Assembly: GCA_003971905.1 (NCBI GenBank)
Contig: RSEE01000001.1
Span: forward strand, 186,001 to 250,000
Length of the DNA: 64,000 nucleotides
Direction of reading: 5' to 3'
Source: Moniliella sp. 'wahieum'
Lineage: Eukaryota; Basidiomycota; Moniliellomycetes; Moniliellales; Moniliellaceae
Each line of letters starts with the position of its first letter. Position 1 is the stretch's first letter. The notes below the pieces were generated by a model, which had not been told where the DNA came from, did not search any database, and was given only the letters and a program-made list of their open reading frames with translations. A program made the position numbers and the translations under genes. Of the stretch, positions 22,912 to 35,793 are shown in pieces.

Positions 22912-25900
22912 TTGCCCCCTTTCAGACCTCATCTCCCGGGCGGCGACGAAGGCGAGAGAGGGCGAGTCGGCGGGCATGGGAGACAGGCTTATCGGGGTAG
23001 AGGGCGTGGAAACGAACCACTGGCTCGGCGTCATGAGACATGTCCGCAGCGGGTACCCACTCCCTCTCGTGGACAGGATAGCCCCGGAAGTGAACAAAGT
23101 ACTCAATGCGGCCTCCACGACCCTTGCGGCGAGAGTCGAGGACATGCTCGACCTCGTGATGAACCGCACCATCATCAGCAAACTCGGGGAGAGGAGGCGG
23201 GGGCTCGATCAAGCGGGCAGGGACCACGTCACCAGGGGTGTAGGCTCGCAAGCGGGACACATGGAACACGTCATGGAGGGAGGTGTAGGTAGTCGGGGAG
23301 GCGGACCTGGTACGCGGCGCGGCCCACGGCGCGGACAATGGGGAAAGGGGCCGAGGTAGCGATAGTCCAGGCCGTCAGAAGGCCGCTGGCTGGACACATA
23401 CCCGTCCCGACGGACCAAAACAGGCTGGCCAGCAGTGAAGGAAGCCGCCTCGGTGCGCTGCTGATCGGCATAATGCTTGTAGCGTTCTTGGGCCGCGGCG
23501 AGCGTGCGGGGGCCACCGCCTGGGCCGAAACGCAAATCCTCCAGATAGCAGAGCATCGGGCACGGGCGAAGTGGAGGGCTCCAACTCCCCGGGGGGAGGT
23601 AAATAGGTGAGGACAAAGGGGGACTGGTGGGTGCGAGTGGGAGGACGAGTGTAGGCGAATCGTGGGGCCGTGGGGAGGAGATCGACCAGTGGACTGCTGC
23701 TCGTCGAGGGTAGCAGCGGAGGTACTGTTCGAGGAGGATCTGGTTGAGTCGCTCAGTCTGGCCGTCCGTCTGGGGGTGGTACGCGGTGCTGAGGCTCGAC
23801 TTGATGCCCAAGTCGGCACAACAAGGCTTGCCAGAAGTGGCTTGTGAAGGTCGGTCCCGATCACTCACCAGATCCCGGGGAGGCCATGGTAGCGAAAGAC
23901 CTGGTGTACAAACTGGCGTGCGAGCTGGGGCGCAGTGTCCGCGTGTGGGCGGGAGGGAATGAGTGACCCTTTTGGTAAAACGATCCACCACCACCAGAAT
24001 CGCGTCGTAACCATTGGATCGGGGAAAGCTGGGTAATGTGGTCCATCGTCAAGTGGGTCCACGGGCCTTGGGGGGGGAAAGGGGCTGAAGGAGTCCAGCG
24101 GTTGGTGGCGAGGCGCTTTGTCCGTTGACAGCGGTCGCACGAGCGCAGTAGGCCCCACACGTCGGCTGACAGGATGGGGGCCACCAATATTGAGCGCGGA
24201 CACGGGCCAACGTCTTGTCGCGCCCTTCATGGCCCGCCAATGCCGAGTCGTGGGCTTGGTGGAGAATGGCAGCGCGGATCGGCGGGTCGCTGGGGACGTA
24301 TACCTGGTTTCCGTGCCACAAAGGCCGTCGCGGACCGTCAAAGCATGGCGGGTGGGCGTGGAGCCGTAGCAAGGGACCAACGAGGGTCACGAGGCAGGAT
24401 TGGCGGATGCGCTGTCGAATCTCGTCGGCAGACACTCGCCCCACCACCGGTGTATCGGGGTCCGCCGCCATGAGCTCGAGGCGGCGGCAGAACGTTCGGA
24501 CATGGGCTCCACCAGTACTTGAGGTGCCGCGTCAGGGCGGGGCCCCTCAGCGAGGTCGGGACGGCGCGACAAACCCGTCAGCCGCACCATTCTTCTGCCC
24601 GGCACGGTACACCATAGCAAGGCGGTAGGGGACAGGGTCTGGCGCCATCGGCCCTGGCGGCGGTTCAACAGGCGGGGACGGCGGAACGTAGCAATGGCCT
24701 CGTGGTCCGTAAGCACTTGGACAGTCTCAACACTTTCGACGTAATGGCGCCACACCTCCACGGCGGCCACGATGGCCAGCACCTCCTTTTCGGACGTAGT
24801 ATAGTTCAGCTCGGCCGCGGTGAACTTGCGAGAATGGAAGGCGACCGGCCGCCAACGACCGTGAACATCCTGCTGGGCGAGCACCGCACCAAGCGCCGCG
24901 TCCGACGCGTCAGTCTCGAGGCGAAGGGGGCGAGTGGGATCAAAGTGGCAGAGGAGGTGGGGCGAGGCAAAGACGCGCTTGAGCTCGGCAAACGCCTCTT
25001 CGCAGGCTGGGGTCCAAGAAAACCGCTGGTCCTTGCGTGTCAGGTCGGACAGAGGGGCTGAGATACGGGCAAAAGAACGGACGAAGTGACGGTAGTAGTT
25101 GGCGAAGCCGAGGAAGACTTGGACTTGGCGAGGGGTTCTGGGGTTGGCCACGACCGAATCGACTCAACCTTGGACGGGTCCATCCCGATCCCGTCAGGCG
25201 AAACGACGTAGCCCAGGTACTCGGTGCGGCGTGTGTGGAACTGACACTTGTCGGGTTGAGGTAGAACTTGGCCAGCTGCAGACGCCGGAGGACCTCGGCA
25301 ACGTGGCGCTCGTGCTCCATCTCATTAGTCGAAAAGATGAGGATGTCGTCGAGGTATCCCAATACCGAGACGTCGAGGAGGTCACGGAGGAGGTCGTTCA
25401 TCACAGCTTGGAAGGTGGCAGGGGCGTTGCAAAGGCCAAACGGCATAACAAGGGATTCAAAGTGTCCGTACCGAGTGCGGAAGGCAGTCTTACTCTCGTC
25501 GCCTTCTCTCACCCGCAACAAGTTATACGCCCCACGGAGGTCAAGCTTGGTGAAGATGCGGGCCCCCGAGAGGCGGTCCAACGAGTCACTAATCAGAGGC
25601 AGAGCCAACCGGTTCTTGATCGTAACCGAGTTGAGCGCACGATAGTCCACGCACAGGCGCAACGAGCCGTCCTTCTTTTTGACAAACAGGACGCCCGCGC
25701 CGAAGGGAGACTTGGATGGACGGATGAACCCTGCAGCCAGGTTCTCCTTGAGCCACTGGGACAAGGCCTGCATTTCGCCCGTCGACAAGGGGTAGAGGCG
25801 AGTGAGTGAGGTGGGGGGCGGCGCCGGGGACAAGGTCGATGGCGTGATCGGCGGCACGATGGGCGGGGAGCGTCTTAGCCCCTGACTTGGAAAAGGCGCT

Positions 25901-28334
25901 AAGGAAGGAGTGGTAGCGGGAGGGACTGTCTGGCGGACGTGCTCGAGGTACTCGGGTGTGTCACACTCGTCGGGAAAACATTGGCTCGGGACCGCCAGCG
26001 ACGCGACGGACGAGACGGCCAACTCGGGCTCAGGGGGAAATGCGACGTTTACCATGGCCTCGGGTTCCTTGACCACCTCGAGCTCAAACTGCTCCAGAGA
26101 GAGAATGTCAATAGGCGGTCCAGACCGAGAAGGCAAGGAGGGACCCGGGCCAGAGGGCGCCGAGGAGGGGGTGTGGGGAAGAGGCTGCGTACCGCGCGAC
26201 GGGGGGGACGACGAAGTGGGTAAGAGAGGGAGGAGGGGACGGGCTGGGAGGGGAACCGAGGAGGGAAAAGGAATCGAGTTGACAGAGGGGGGCGAGATGG
26301 GGTTAGATGGGTAGTGGGAGGTGGACTTGGGCCGGGGCCCGGGCGAGTGCTGGTGCTGGTGCGTAGTCTTGGTCTTGGGCTGGTCTTGGTGCTGGGGTGG
26401 TTTGGTGCTTGGTCTGGTCTTGGTGCTTGGGCTGGTCTTGGTGCTTGGGCTGGTCTTGGGGCTTGGGGGGGTTGGGGCTGAGGCCGGGGTACAGTCGTGG
26501 AAGGCATATGGTGATCACGGCACTGCACCTTATCAAAGTAAAGGTGTGTGCGGGGGTAGTCGGTGCTGGGGTTGTGAGTCTCAAGGAAAGGGAGCGAGGA
26601 TGAGGGGGTGATGGAGGGAAGTGAGGAAGAAGAAATCCTCAGTTGAGACATGGGAGCCGATCACGACAGGCGCCTTCACCGCTTGGGTCACCAGACCCGA
26701 GGAAATGGGACGCCCGTCTACTACCCTGACGACCACAGGCGACGGCAGCGTGCGAGGAACCAGGCCATGCTGGCGGGCAAAACCATGGTCCATGAAAATA
26801 CTGTTCGCACAGAGTCGACCAAGGCGGTGACCGGGATCGGGGAAAAGGGAGACGGAGACGAGGGGCCAGGATGCAGATGGGCGAGTACCGTGAAAGACCG
26901 AGAGGAGGGGGGACAGGGCCCCACTGCGCCTCAGACAGAATCAGCGGCGGGGCCGAGGAGGCGGCGGGGAGACCTGGACGTGGGGCACTCGGCAATGAGG
27001 TGGTCACGGGAACCGCAGTAGAAGCACGCACCTTGAGCGCGGCGCTCGGTGCGCCGTGCCGCCGTCGGCGGTGGCGGTGGCTGCGCTGAGGTCCATGGGC
27101 TCGGCTTCGGGCGACGAGGGCCGAAACCAATGATTGCCGCCCGATCCCGGGGAGGTTGCGGTACCATGAGCGCCCAACGATTGCGATTGGTCGATGTCAA
27201 TGGCCGCTGTCGCAGTTGTTCGAAACTGATCCGTCCAAAGTGAGCCGACTCGCCGCGGGAGGCGATTGCGTCACGCACCACCGCGGCTTCAAGCCGTACA
27301 GAAAGTGATAGTAGCGGTCCTCATCCGACGCGTTGGGGTTCCAGCGACGCAGCAGAACCGTGAACGTAGCGGAATAGTCCGCTGCAGATCCCGTCTGCCG
27401 AAGACGACCAAACTCCTCAAACGCCTTCAGCGCCGGGTTGCGCTCGCCCCACTGCTCCAGGAAAAGCTGCGCGAAACGCAGGCCAAGACCGGAGGGCGGG
27501 TGTGGTGCGCGCCTCCAGGGGAAGGGCCACCTCCGAACCGAACTGCTCGACCCAAGTGAGGGCCTCCCCCTGCAGCAGGCCCATGAAGCGGTCGATCCAT
27601 GCCGCCGCGCCCAGATGCGTGAGGGCGACGCGCGCGTAAATCTCGAAGGAGGTGACGACGTGCTGGGCCTGGACCCGGTCCCGAGAGTTGGGATTCGCAC
27701 CAGACGACGGGCGGAAACGAACGGGCTCGAACATCTTCGGCTCTTCCGACACCTTGTTCGGGATGGCGGTCAGATCACCATAAGGCCCAGGGGCGGGAGC
27801 GGGGGCGGGGCCCGAGGACACCACGCCAGTTTGAGCCTCCCGTACCGAGGCGGCCAACCGGGCCTCTTCCGCGGCGAGCGCCGCCTCCTCCCGCCGCTGA
27901 CGGAGGCGGTGCTCACGGCGCTTCGCCTCTTGCTCATCCTCGAAAGCGCGGCGCTGGTCCTCCTGGGCTGCAAGGTAGGCCTGGTGTTCCCGGGCCTCCG
28001 TCAACAGAAGCTGGCGCATTCTGCGGGCCTCATCGACCCGGCGCTGAGCGGCCTCGAGGTCCAGGCCGGACAGGTCGGAGGCAGGCAATGTATACCCCGG
28101 GGGCGCGGGCGCAACAGACGGAGCTGCATGGGGGGGTTCAGAGGGGCCAGCCGGGTGGAACCACTCCGGGCCATCGTCGTCGAACGGAGCGTCAGGGGGG
28201 GTCGGACGGGGGTCGGAGCGGGCCGCGCCGCGCGATGGGGTGCGGCGCGCTAGGGTTACTGGGGTCATGGGGGTTGTCGTGGATCGAGGACATCTCTGGT
28301 CGGGCTCGCCTGTTGACGGTTAGACGAACGATAA

Positions 28335-28516
28335 TGTCACAGTCGGGGCTAAGGCGAGGGAGACCAGGATCGGACTAGGCCAAGGGGTGTAGCAATCGTT
28401 CGTGGGAAGAAGCAAGAACAGAGGACATGGTGCGAAGTGGAAGGAACAGGGAAGGAGCGAGACGCTCGAGACGAAGAAGAAATTGGAAATGGAGCGAGAT
28501 CAGCCAAACTATGACA
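28335..28516 (-). repeat. Chromovirus 5' LTR
   Basis: About 182 bp with the same TGTCA...TGACA ends; followed on the plus strand by GTATT, the second copy of the target duplication. The internal 9-mer at 28395-28403 is complementary to a site just inside the element (28324-28332). Confidence 0.95.
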
Positions 28517-28521
28517 GTATT

Positions 28522-29987
28522 CACTCTCTCTTCGCAGCGTAGAAATAAGCGTTGCTCATTTTTGCCAACTCTCAAGTATAAAGCTTGCGGCGAGGGCATC
28601 ACAGGAATTAAAATGCTAGGGACTGTGGCAGGAGGACGTAGTATACCCAGGCGGTGGCAGACGGTGTGGCTGTACCTGTACCACAGAGACAGGATATATA
28701 TACCCACATAACCCAAATGGTCCGTGCGTGTGCTGGGGTGACCGGTACAGTGACCCCTATAATACGACCTCGTAGAGATCTTTTGTCATCACCACAGGTA
28801 TACTAGTAGTACTGAAGAGGTGTGTGCAGTAGTCTCTCTCTATACGCTTGCCACATCCCTGCGATCTTTGGTACTCAACACAGCATTAATCGAATCAATC
28901 GCTTGCTCTGTTGGCTCTCTGACACAAAAATATAACCTTTTAACAACCCCTTGTGGCCCCCGTGACATATAATAAAACGGCGCCAATATCTATGACCACC
29001 CACAGGCGAACACACGGCCCCCCGCACTGTTATTATACGTATACTAGTACAAGAACCCGGGGCAAGTGGGGGACGGTTCTATATGTAGGGGTTAAACGTT
29101 AATATGTCACAAACCCCCACAATGCTCCGTCTCTGTAAAGCATGATATATCTGCCAGGACTTCCCGCGGCCGCAGCAATAGTCCGAGGAGTCATCATTGC
29201 ATCATTACTACTAGTACTAGTATGCAGTAGGAGTATATTGAGCGTACAACGCAGTGGTGAGAACTACACCCATATTGCAGAAACTTATTTTCCGCAGCGA
29301 CTAGTAGTGAGCTCGAGAGGGTGTGTGAAGTGAGTGGAGCACAGCTCATCGCTCCAATGCGCAAGCATTGCGCACAAGCATTGGGGAAGTAATAGCTTTA
29401 CGCTTTTCAAGTTTCCCCCATCAAAAATTCTTCAAATGAAGGCCTCTTAAATGATTCCAATATGTTCTTCTGTGGTTAGTAGTGCAGATCATGGTAATGA
29501 GATTGTGTGTGGGTCACCAGTGTGTGTACAGCCAGACGTTGCAAAGCACCTCGATCATCGACCTAACGCGCTCCCACATTCTCTCCCTATTACTCACTGC
29601 ATGTATGAATGACCGCTGCAGTATGCCGTTATGTTTGACACCGCACACAAAACATACACAACGCAAAAGAACATCCACACCCGGTGGCCCGTCTCCCGAC
29701 GCGCAGCAGGTATCCTCCCGTGGTATCATGCATCATAGCACTCTCCACACTCTTGTGGTAGTAAGAGAAAGCATAATACGATTGACCCTCTCATATATAC
29801 AGCTACGACCATGTTCTCACACAGTTGTGCCCATTGCGGTCCTCGTCTTATTCCTTTAAAACGCAGTTCTTATCCCCGCACAACTCTCCTGCTGACTTCC
29901 TCCCCCCTGTGCGCCACCATCACCAACCCAGCTGCCCCATCACCAGGTCCTTGCCCAGTCCTCTCCACTTCAGCCTTAGGACCCACG
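28522..29987. other. AT-rich intergenic region
   Basis: No gene recognised. The sequence is visibly richer in A/T than the rest of the window and has many TATA-, ATATA- and CTAGTA-like words (for example ACTAGTAGTACTG near 28800 and ACTACTAGTACTAGTATG near 29210). It may contain the tricalbin promoter. Confidence 0.5.
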
Positions 29988-32900
29988 ATGCAGTCGCAAA
30001 CCCCTTTGAAAGCCTCCTTTCCGCATTCCAAGCCCGTCAAGCCCGCCTCCGGACTGGGATTGGCGTCCGACGCAGTTTCGACCCAAGAACGAATTTCGGC
30101 GGGTCTTACGTCCCGACAACCAACTTACAGGACATCAAACGCGTCAGCTTGCAAGAGGGACAGAAAGAAACCGATCTTTCTGCGAACCCCAAAAAGAAGG
30201 CAGGGCCACAGAGTTCGGTCAGATGCCATCATTGGTTGGATAAAGGCGCGGGCCTTCAATACCCGTTACCTCAACCCCCCGCTGAACTACTCACCCCCTT
30301 CTGTCTACACTTCCAACAATGTGAAAAGGGGTGGATTGGAACGCATAAGCTATCTGCTTCACACTTCTGCCGAGTTTATCGGATTCCAGCGATCGGACAT
30401 TGAGACTCGCACGGTGGAACAAACCGAGCTGGATGAGCACAAGAAACTAGTGTGGGAATACCACTTGGTTTCCTCCATTATTCCAGACAAGTTTTTGGGC
30501 TTTTGGTGGATTCACACAGGAATTGCCTTGGCCACTATCTGTCTGTCTCGTTCGTCGCCCACTTTATTTGGGCGGGGTTCGGTGGAGCAATGCTAGTGGG
30601 CTCAGTGGCCGCCGTCTACTGGAATGCCTCTATGCACCGGACTCACGAGCGGCTCAGGGACAACATTAGACGTGAGCTCAAGGGAAAGCGCATGTCTGAT
30701 CAGTACGAGACTATGGAGTGGTTCAACTTTTCCCTGTCCCGCTTTTGGCCCATATTTGAGCCAATCGTGAGCGGCATCGTGGTTTCTCAGGTCGAACAGC
30801 AGATCCGCCAAATTCTTCCCAAATTGATCCAATCGGTGAATTTGTTCGTTTGTCTCTCTCTGAAAACACACTGCGGAGAAGATAATTTTTCTGACTGTGA
30901 GCAACCAACAGGTCGGAATTTACGTTAGGGAGCAAACCCCCTCGTTTTGAGCACGTCAAGACCTTCCCTGATCCGCCCCATGATTTGGTCGTCATGGACT
31001 GGAAACTGAGCTTTACTCCCAACGATAACATTGACCTCACCGGCAGTCCGCCCAGTTGGTCAACCCATGCATCCGCATCTCTATCACCTTGGGCATAGGA
31101 AAGGCTACGGTTACGCTTCCAAGCGACTTGGTGGACTTTACGTTTCAAGTATCTATTCGTCTGCGGCTCAAGCTAGTTACCAATTTCCCCACACCAATCA
31201 GCCGATGTCACCTCTGTTGGACGCACCGTACTATGACTACGTCTTGAAACCGGTTGGGGGGCGCATGTTTGGATGGGACGTGAACAACATCCTGGTTTGA
31301 CAAATTTGGTCCGCAGCCAGGTGGACAATGTGCTTGCCCCGATGATGTATGCACCCAATGCGTTCACCTTTAACTTCGAGGAGATGTTGGCAGGTCAGCC
31401 TTTTGACGCAGCAACTGGGGTGGTGCAAGTTACATTGACCAATGCGATCGACATTAAAAAGGTCGGCGTCCTAGGAGGCAAGCCGATCCATATGTGACCG
31501 TGTCGGTGGACGACGGGGAGGTGCAGGCCCGAACCAAGACACTCTCCTCCACTAACACCCCTCCTGGAATGAGACGCAACACGTACTAGTGCGTAACCTG
31601 CAAGGGTTCTTGACCATACAACTCATGGACTTCAACGAATTCCGCCCTGACGCGGTTGGGGGCGGTCTCCTTCCCTCTTGACAAGTTTGTCAACGAGACT
31701 GAGCACACCGGCCTTTCCTCTCGCATGACCATGGGTGGGAAGTACCACGGAACACTCAATTACTCGCTGAAATACTTCCCCGTATTGACAGCTACTAAAA
31801 GCCCTGATGGACAACTGGAACCGATTCCGCAGTCTCAAACGGGAATTGTACGGTTAAGTGTATATGAGGCGAAGGACGTTCCAAAGAATGCTTTCGCGGA
31901 TGAACCGTCGACGTGGGTCTGCATCTCGGTAAATGGTACGCAGGTGGGGCAATCAGCTAGTCAGAAGCGGACAAGTGCTCCCAACTGGGCCTACCCAAGG
32001 AGTTTCTATCAACCAAAAGCAAGCTTGCATGGTGACCATTCAGGTTGTCTCATCTGAATTTGGCACCACGTCGGTGGCGGGACAAGTGTCCAAACCACTC
32101 TCAGACTTGATTCAAGCCAAAAACTCTGGAACAAGAGTGGTTTCCCCTTGGAGATGGAGCTCAGATGCGGCTGGCGACGGTTTGGAGGCCTGTACCATTC
32201 CGGGCGGAGCAAATGGGGGGGAGGGGTATACTCGTCTCCAATTGGATACTCAAAGTATGGGCAAGCGTGCGGAGGACATCAAGAATGCCCATACCGGGTT
32301 TGCTGGAGGGAAGAGTCATCCATACGTCCAACTTCGGCTGCATGGGGTAATTATGGATAGGACGTCTGTGCAAGAGGACAACTTGAACCCTGTATGGAAC
32401 CAAACATTGTACAGCCCTGTCCACAGCCTGAACGACTCGGTCTTGTTGGAGCTTCTCTGCTATCAACGCCAAGCTTCCCATCACCCCCCGCTTGGCTGCG
32501 TAATGATTCCTATTGCTGGATTGGCCGAAAGAGCAAAGAGCTTAGTGAGGTCCCCTTCAAGTCACTAGGGAAGGAGCATCATCGCCAGATGATCTTGTTG
32601 GGCAAGAGCCAATACAAGGGAGTCATCGAGTGCAGCGTCCAGTTTATTCCGACACCCAACATTCAAGGGGTGAACTTCCTCGCAGCGCACCGGGAAGGGG
32701 GAAGAGGGATATGTGGAGCATCCCTACTAATGAAGAAACGATGAATAAAGAGTGATGCCGATGCATGACGACCGAGGTGGAGTCAGAAGAAAGCACAGGA
32801 ATGGTGGCACACAATAATGAAAACTATGGCCACACGACCGGAGAATCAAGGGACGAACAACCCTCTCGGAGCTCTTGAAAAAGAGCCAAAGCGGACTATT

Positions 32901-34059
32901 TGTGCTGAATATCCTTTCTGCGGTCGTCGATGCAGACCAAACATCTATTGAGGTGTGGTTTGATGATTTAATCTGGCCTACCTACCAAACCCGTCCTACA
33001 AGATACAGAGGGTCTATTCAGTTGGACGAAATTGTGGAACGAGCTATGGGGGAGCTGGCGCATTCACAGATGTATATTCATTTCCGGAAGGGGACGATTG
33101 AGGGAGAAGGGGATGTTTATGCCAAATTCGAGGGGTCTACTAAGGAAGTGCTAGCCAAATCATTTTACAAGCCTACCATTTTAACCTCTATCACCTACCT
33201 ACGACTCCTCTAACACCAACAACACCATCACATTGATGTCTAAGTTTGTCCCTGCCCAGTGGGACTTGGACTGGTCGGAGCAGTTTATTAACACGGCTAT
33301 CTTACGGTCCGCCTTATATCGGGAAAGGAATTGTGGGCAGCTGAATGATGGCAATTCTCTTAGCTTATGTGTTTTTTACATCCTTGTCGAGGGAGAAAGA
33401 AGGGCTAAGTCGAAGGTAGTGAAGAATACGTCAAGTCCCAAGTTCGATGAGACCTTGGAGCCCATCGTAATTGCCTCTCGTGCGACTCAGAAGGTAACTT
33501 TGAGCGTGTACCTTTGGGATGCGATCGGCTCGTCTGAACCGCTTGGTGATTCGGCAATTCCTCTGACCGCTTGGATCCGGAGCAAGATACCAACATTACC
33601 CTTGATCTTCAAAAATCGGGGACGGGGAAGGGAAAAGGAATGGTTAACGTAGATTTGACCTGGAAACCGGCATGGATTGCTCCAGTTTCTCCGTACGGTT
33701 CCACGGGGGGGCAAAACACTCTTGCCCTCCATACCAGAATGAACAAGGCGGGGCTCAATGCCCAGAATATGTTGGACAGCAAAACAACGGCATCACTCGG
33801 TACGAGCATCAAGATCACAGGATTGGATAGCCATGGGCACGGCTCGCTTCAGTCGCTTCGAAGCATCTCGTTTTCCTCAACCCCTCCAACTTCCTTGCAA
33901 CAAGTGAAGGAGACAACGGAAATGTGCCCTTCACTCCTTCGCGCCAGAGTTCGCTGGCTCCCTCCTTTTCTTTGGGGAACATGGTTGCAGCTGAGACAGC
34001 TGGAGTCAAAGCGCCGCCTTTTATTATGCGAAGTGACAACATCACGAAGCTTTAAATGA
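29988..34059 (+). CDS. Tricalbin (SMP and C2 domains), heavily fragmented
   Basis: Tricalbins tether the cortical ER to the plasma membrane and move lipids. Seen in order: a hydrophilic N-terminal part; a hydrophobic hairpin with FLGFWWIHTGIALATI and GGAMLVGSVAAVYW (about 30495-30620); the SMP domain with ETMEWFNFSLSRFWPIFEPI (about 30708-30770), RFEHVKTFPDPPHDLVVMDW (about 30935-31000), YDYVLKPVGG (about 31230) and VLAPMMYAPNAFTFNFEEML (about 31330-31390). C2-like segments follow: IVRLSVYEAKDVPKNAFADE, then HPYVQLRLHG (32320) and NPVWNQTLYSPVHSLNDSVL (about 32385-32445), VVKNTSSPKFDET (33420) and VTLSVYLWDAIGSSEPLGDS. An intron is likely at about 30842-30911. The frame changes at ten or more places, more than in any other gene here, so this may be a true pseudogene. 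Start and end are approximate. Confidence 0.85.
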
Positions 34060-34879
34060 GGCCATCCTTCCGTTTTACATTCAGAACACCCATGTCAAGA
34101 AAAGAGAAGATGAATTTGTGGGCACCACCGAAGATTTCACAATATATCTTCATCGGTCTCTCCCCCTTCCACATCTCATCTTATGGGTTTGTCAGTTCCT
34201 TCCTCTTCCCATGTCCTGCCTCACCTGCTCATCCGCTTCCAAGCATTTCTCTGTACTAAGCAAAGAAAAATATATGCTACTCGGTACTCATTCAATTCTC
34301 CGGTGTAGCCACATCATTTATACAGAGCTTAAGGCAGAGTCACTGCCATAATATATGGACAAAAGAATGCCGCCCGCCCAAAGCGACCTGCACCCGGCGT
34401 ATGTTGCTTGTTGGCATTAAACACGTTTACGAAACTAGGGGAGCAGCCCCAGGTCAGGACCCCATGGCGCCTGCCATTTCCTTCCCTTCTCCAAACAGGA
34501 CTCGGGAGCGTGTGCGTGGATACGATGAAGCGTGGCAGGCACCCGGGCTGGGAATCATAGTACCTAGTAGTAGTAATTATTGAGACTTATATAGTATCTA
34601 GTAGTATTATTGAGACTTACATTCGTTCTTTCCAGCGTCCAAACCATTTTGCTCGCCATCTTGGTGGCATAATAGTATCATCGTGTCGTCATAACCACAC
34701 GAGAGAAGAAGGGTGCTTAGGTGCGTCCAGTTGGCACGCATTCTTGTTGCATTCTGCTTGTTCCAACAGTTGAGGCAACTCTCCTTCTCTGGCGTTTGAA
34801 AGGTGCTGCGGGGCCCTCATATGCCTCACACCTCTGATACAGAAAAATCACTTCCCGTCTTCCCCACTCCGCAACGTGT

Positions 34880-35060
34880 ATATACTATAGTTCACTACCT
34901 CCATTCCTGATCCTCCGAATGCTCCAGGTCCCATCACTCTTTCGTAATCACCAGGCATCGCCTTCCTCCCACGCCTCAACCCTAACCCTTTTCCCTCCAC
35001 AGTTGGCTCGTAGGGATGTGAGTGTCGGGATGGAGCGCACACACTGGAGGAAGGGCATGT
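34880..35060 (-). mobile_element. LINE C-terminal fragment, inverted copy
   Basis: Read on the minus strand it gives EPTVEGKG, LRRGRKAM and DYERVMGPGAFGGSGMEV, the block seen at 15218-15358 and 45806-45946. It is diverged from both and lacks the rest of the element, so it is an old remnant. Confidence 0.75.
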
Positions 35061-35559
35061 CCGTTCCGATTTGGGCAATGCACCACACTTGGACTGGGAG
35101 CTGGTGCAAGCATGATGTGCTCATCAGCTGAGGACATATGACAGCCACTTGCACATCAGTTACACAGGTTGCACGGAACGGCACAAGTTGTGGAGCTGAG
35201 GCCAATCTGAACCTACCTGCCGCTGTCATGCGCTCGACCATCCGCACGTTACATCCTCCACTCCAACATTATACGCGATGCTACTCCCACAGCTGAGTAG
35301 GGAGAGGCCAGCTGTTGGCAGCTGAACTACCGAACGAGGTCTTTAGCACGCAGACGGTAGATCAGTCCCCACAGGCGATGGGGCGGTTTCCTCTCGTTGG
35401 CTTTTCTAACAACGGAGAAGGACCTATAACCACCTGGGTGCCCCGTGCCCCTGTGGGCTTACGCGCTTACGAGAGAAGCGATAGCGTGAAGCCTGCGTGA
35501 TGCATGATGAATGGTGGACGATGGATGATGCCTGTTGCGCGCACCATGAATACCTTACT

Positions 35560-35600
35560 AGTCACTAGTCACTTGTCACTGTGACCAAGTTACTCAGGCC
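35560..35600. repeat. CTAGTCAC short tandem repeat
   Basis: TACTAGTCACTAGTCACTTG followed by TCACTGTGACC: three CTAGTCA-type units ending in a GTCAC/GTGAC palindrome, as at 46498-46538 and 46680-46715. Confidence 0.8.
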
Positions 35601-35793
35601 CTCAGGCCCTCAGGGAGGGCGCCCATTGCTTAAATGTTCAAGCTCACACTCATGTGGAACCCTCGACAACTGCAAATCCCAATCGTGGCTACGCCTCCTG
35701 GAGCGTCACCACCACCAACGTCACTAACGGTCTCCTTGATGGAGACAATGCCTGTCAACCGCCTTTTCACCAGAGCGCGTCGTAAGGGACATT

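Larger units (their letters stand above)
22731..28516 (-). mobile_element. Ty3/Gypsy chromovirus (LTR retrotransposon with chromodomain)
   Basis: Endogenous LTR element read on the minus strand, flanked by LTRs and by the 5-bp duplication GTATT (22726-22730 and 28517-28521). Parts in order: gag with a coiled, Glu/Arg-rich N-terminal half (about 27200-28268), a CCHC zinc knuckle (about 26990-27050), an aspartic-protease-like region (about 26580-26800), reverse transcriptase (about 25150-25900), RNase H (about 24700-25070), integrase with zinc-binding and catalytic parts (about 23640-24470) and a C-terminal chromodomain (about 22960-23170). A polypurine tract abuts the left LTR (revcomp of 22912-22922). 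It looks full length but is broken as read at several points. The LTRs differ only in the length of three simple runs, so the insertion is very young. Gene order and chromodomain place it with the fungal chromoviruses (Tf1/Ty3 side). Confidence 0.95.
34060..35793. other. Intergenic region with a LINE fragment
   Basis: Apart from the inverted LINE piece (34880-35060) and a CTAGTCAC tract (35560-35600), I see no gene. 34560-34620 has TAGTAGTA and TAGTATTATTGAGACTTA repeats. Confidence 0.45.

Noticed and set aside
22900-28270. Many plus-strand open frames inside the chromovirus
   Set aside because: They are antisense to gag and pol and carry no domain.
34970-34995. CCCTAACCC-like telomere words
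   Set aside because: Only about one and a half units, inside the inverted LINE fragment; no telomeric array.
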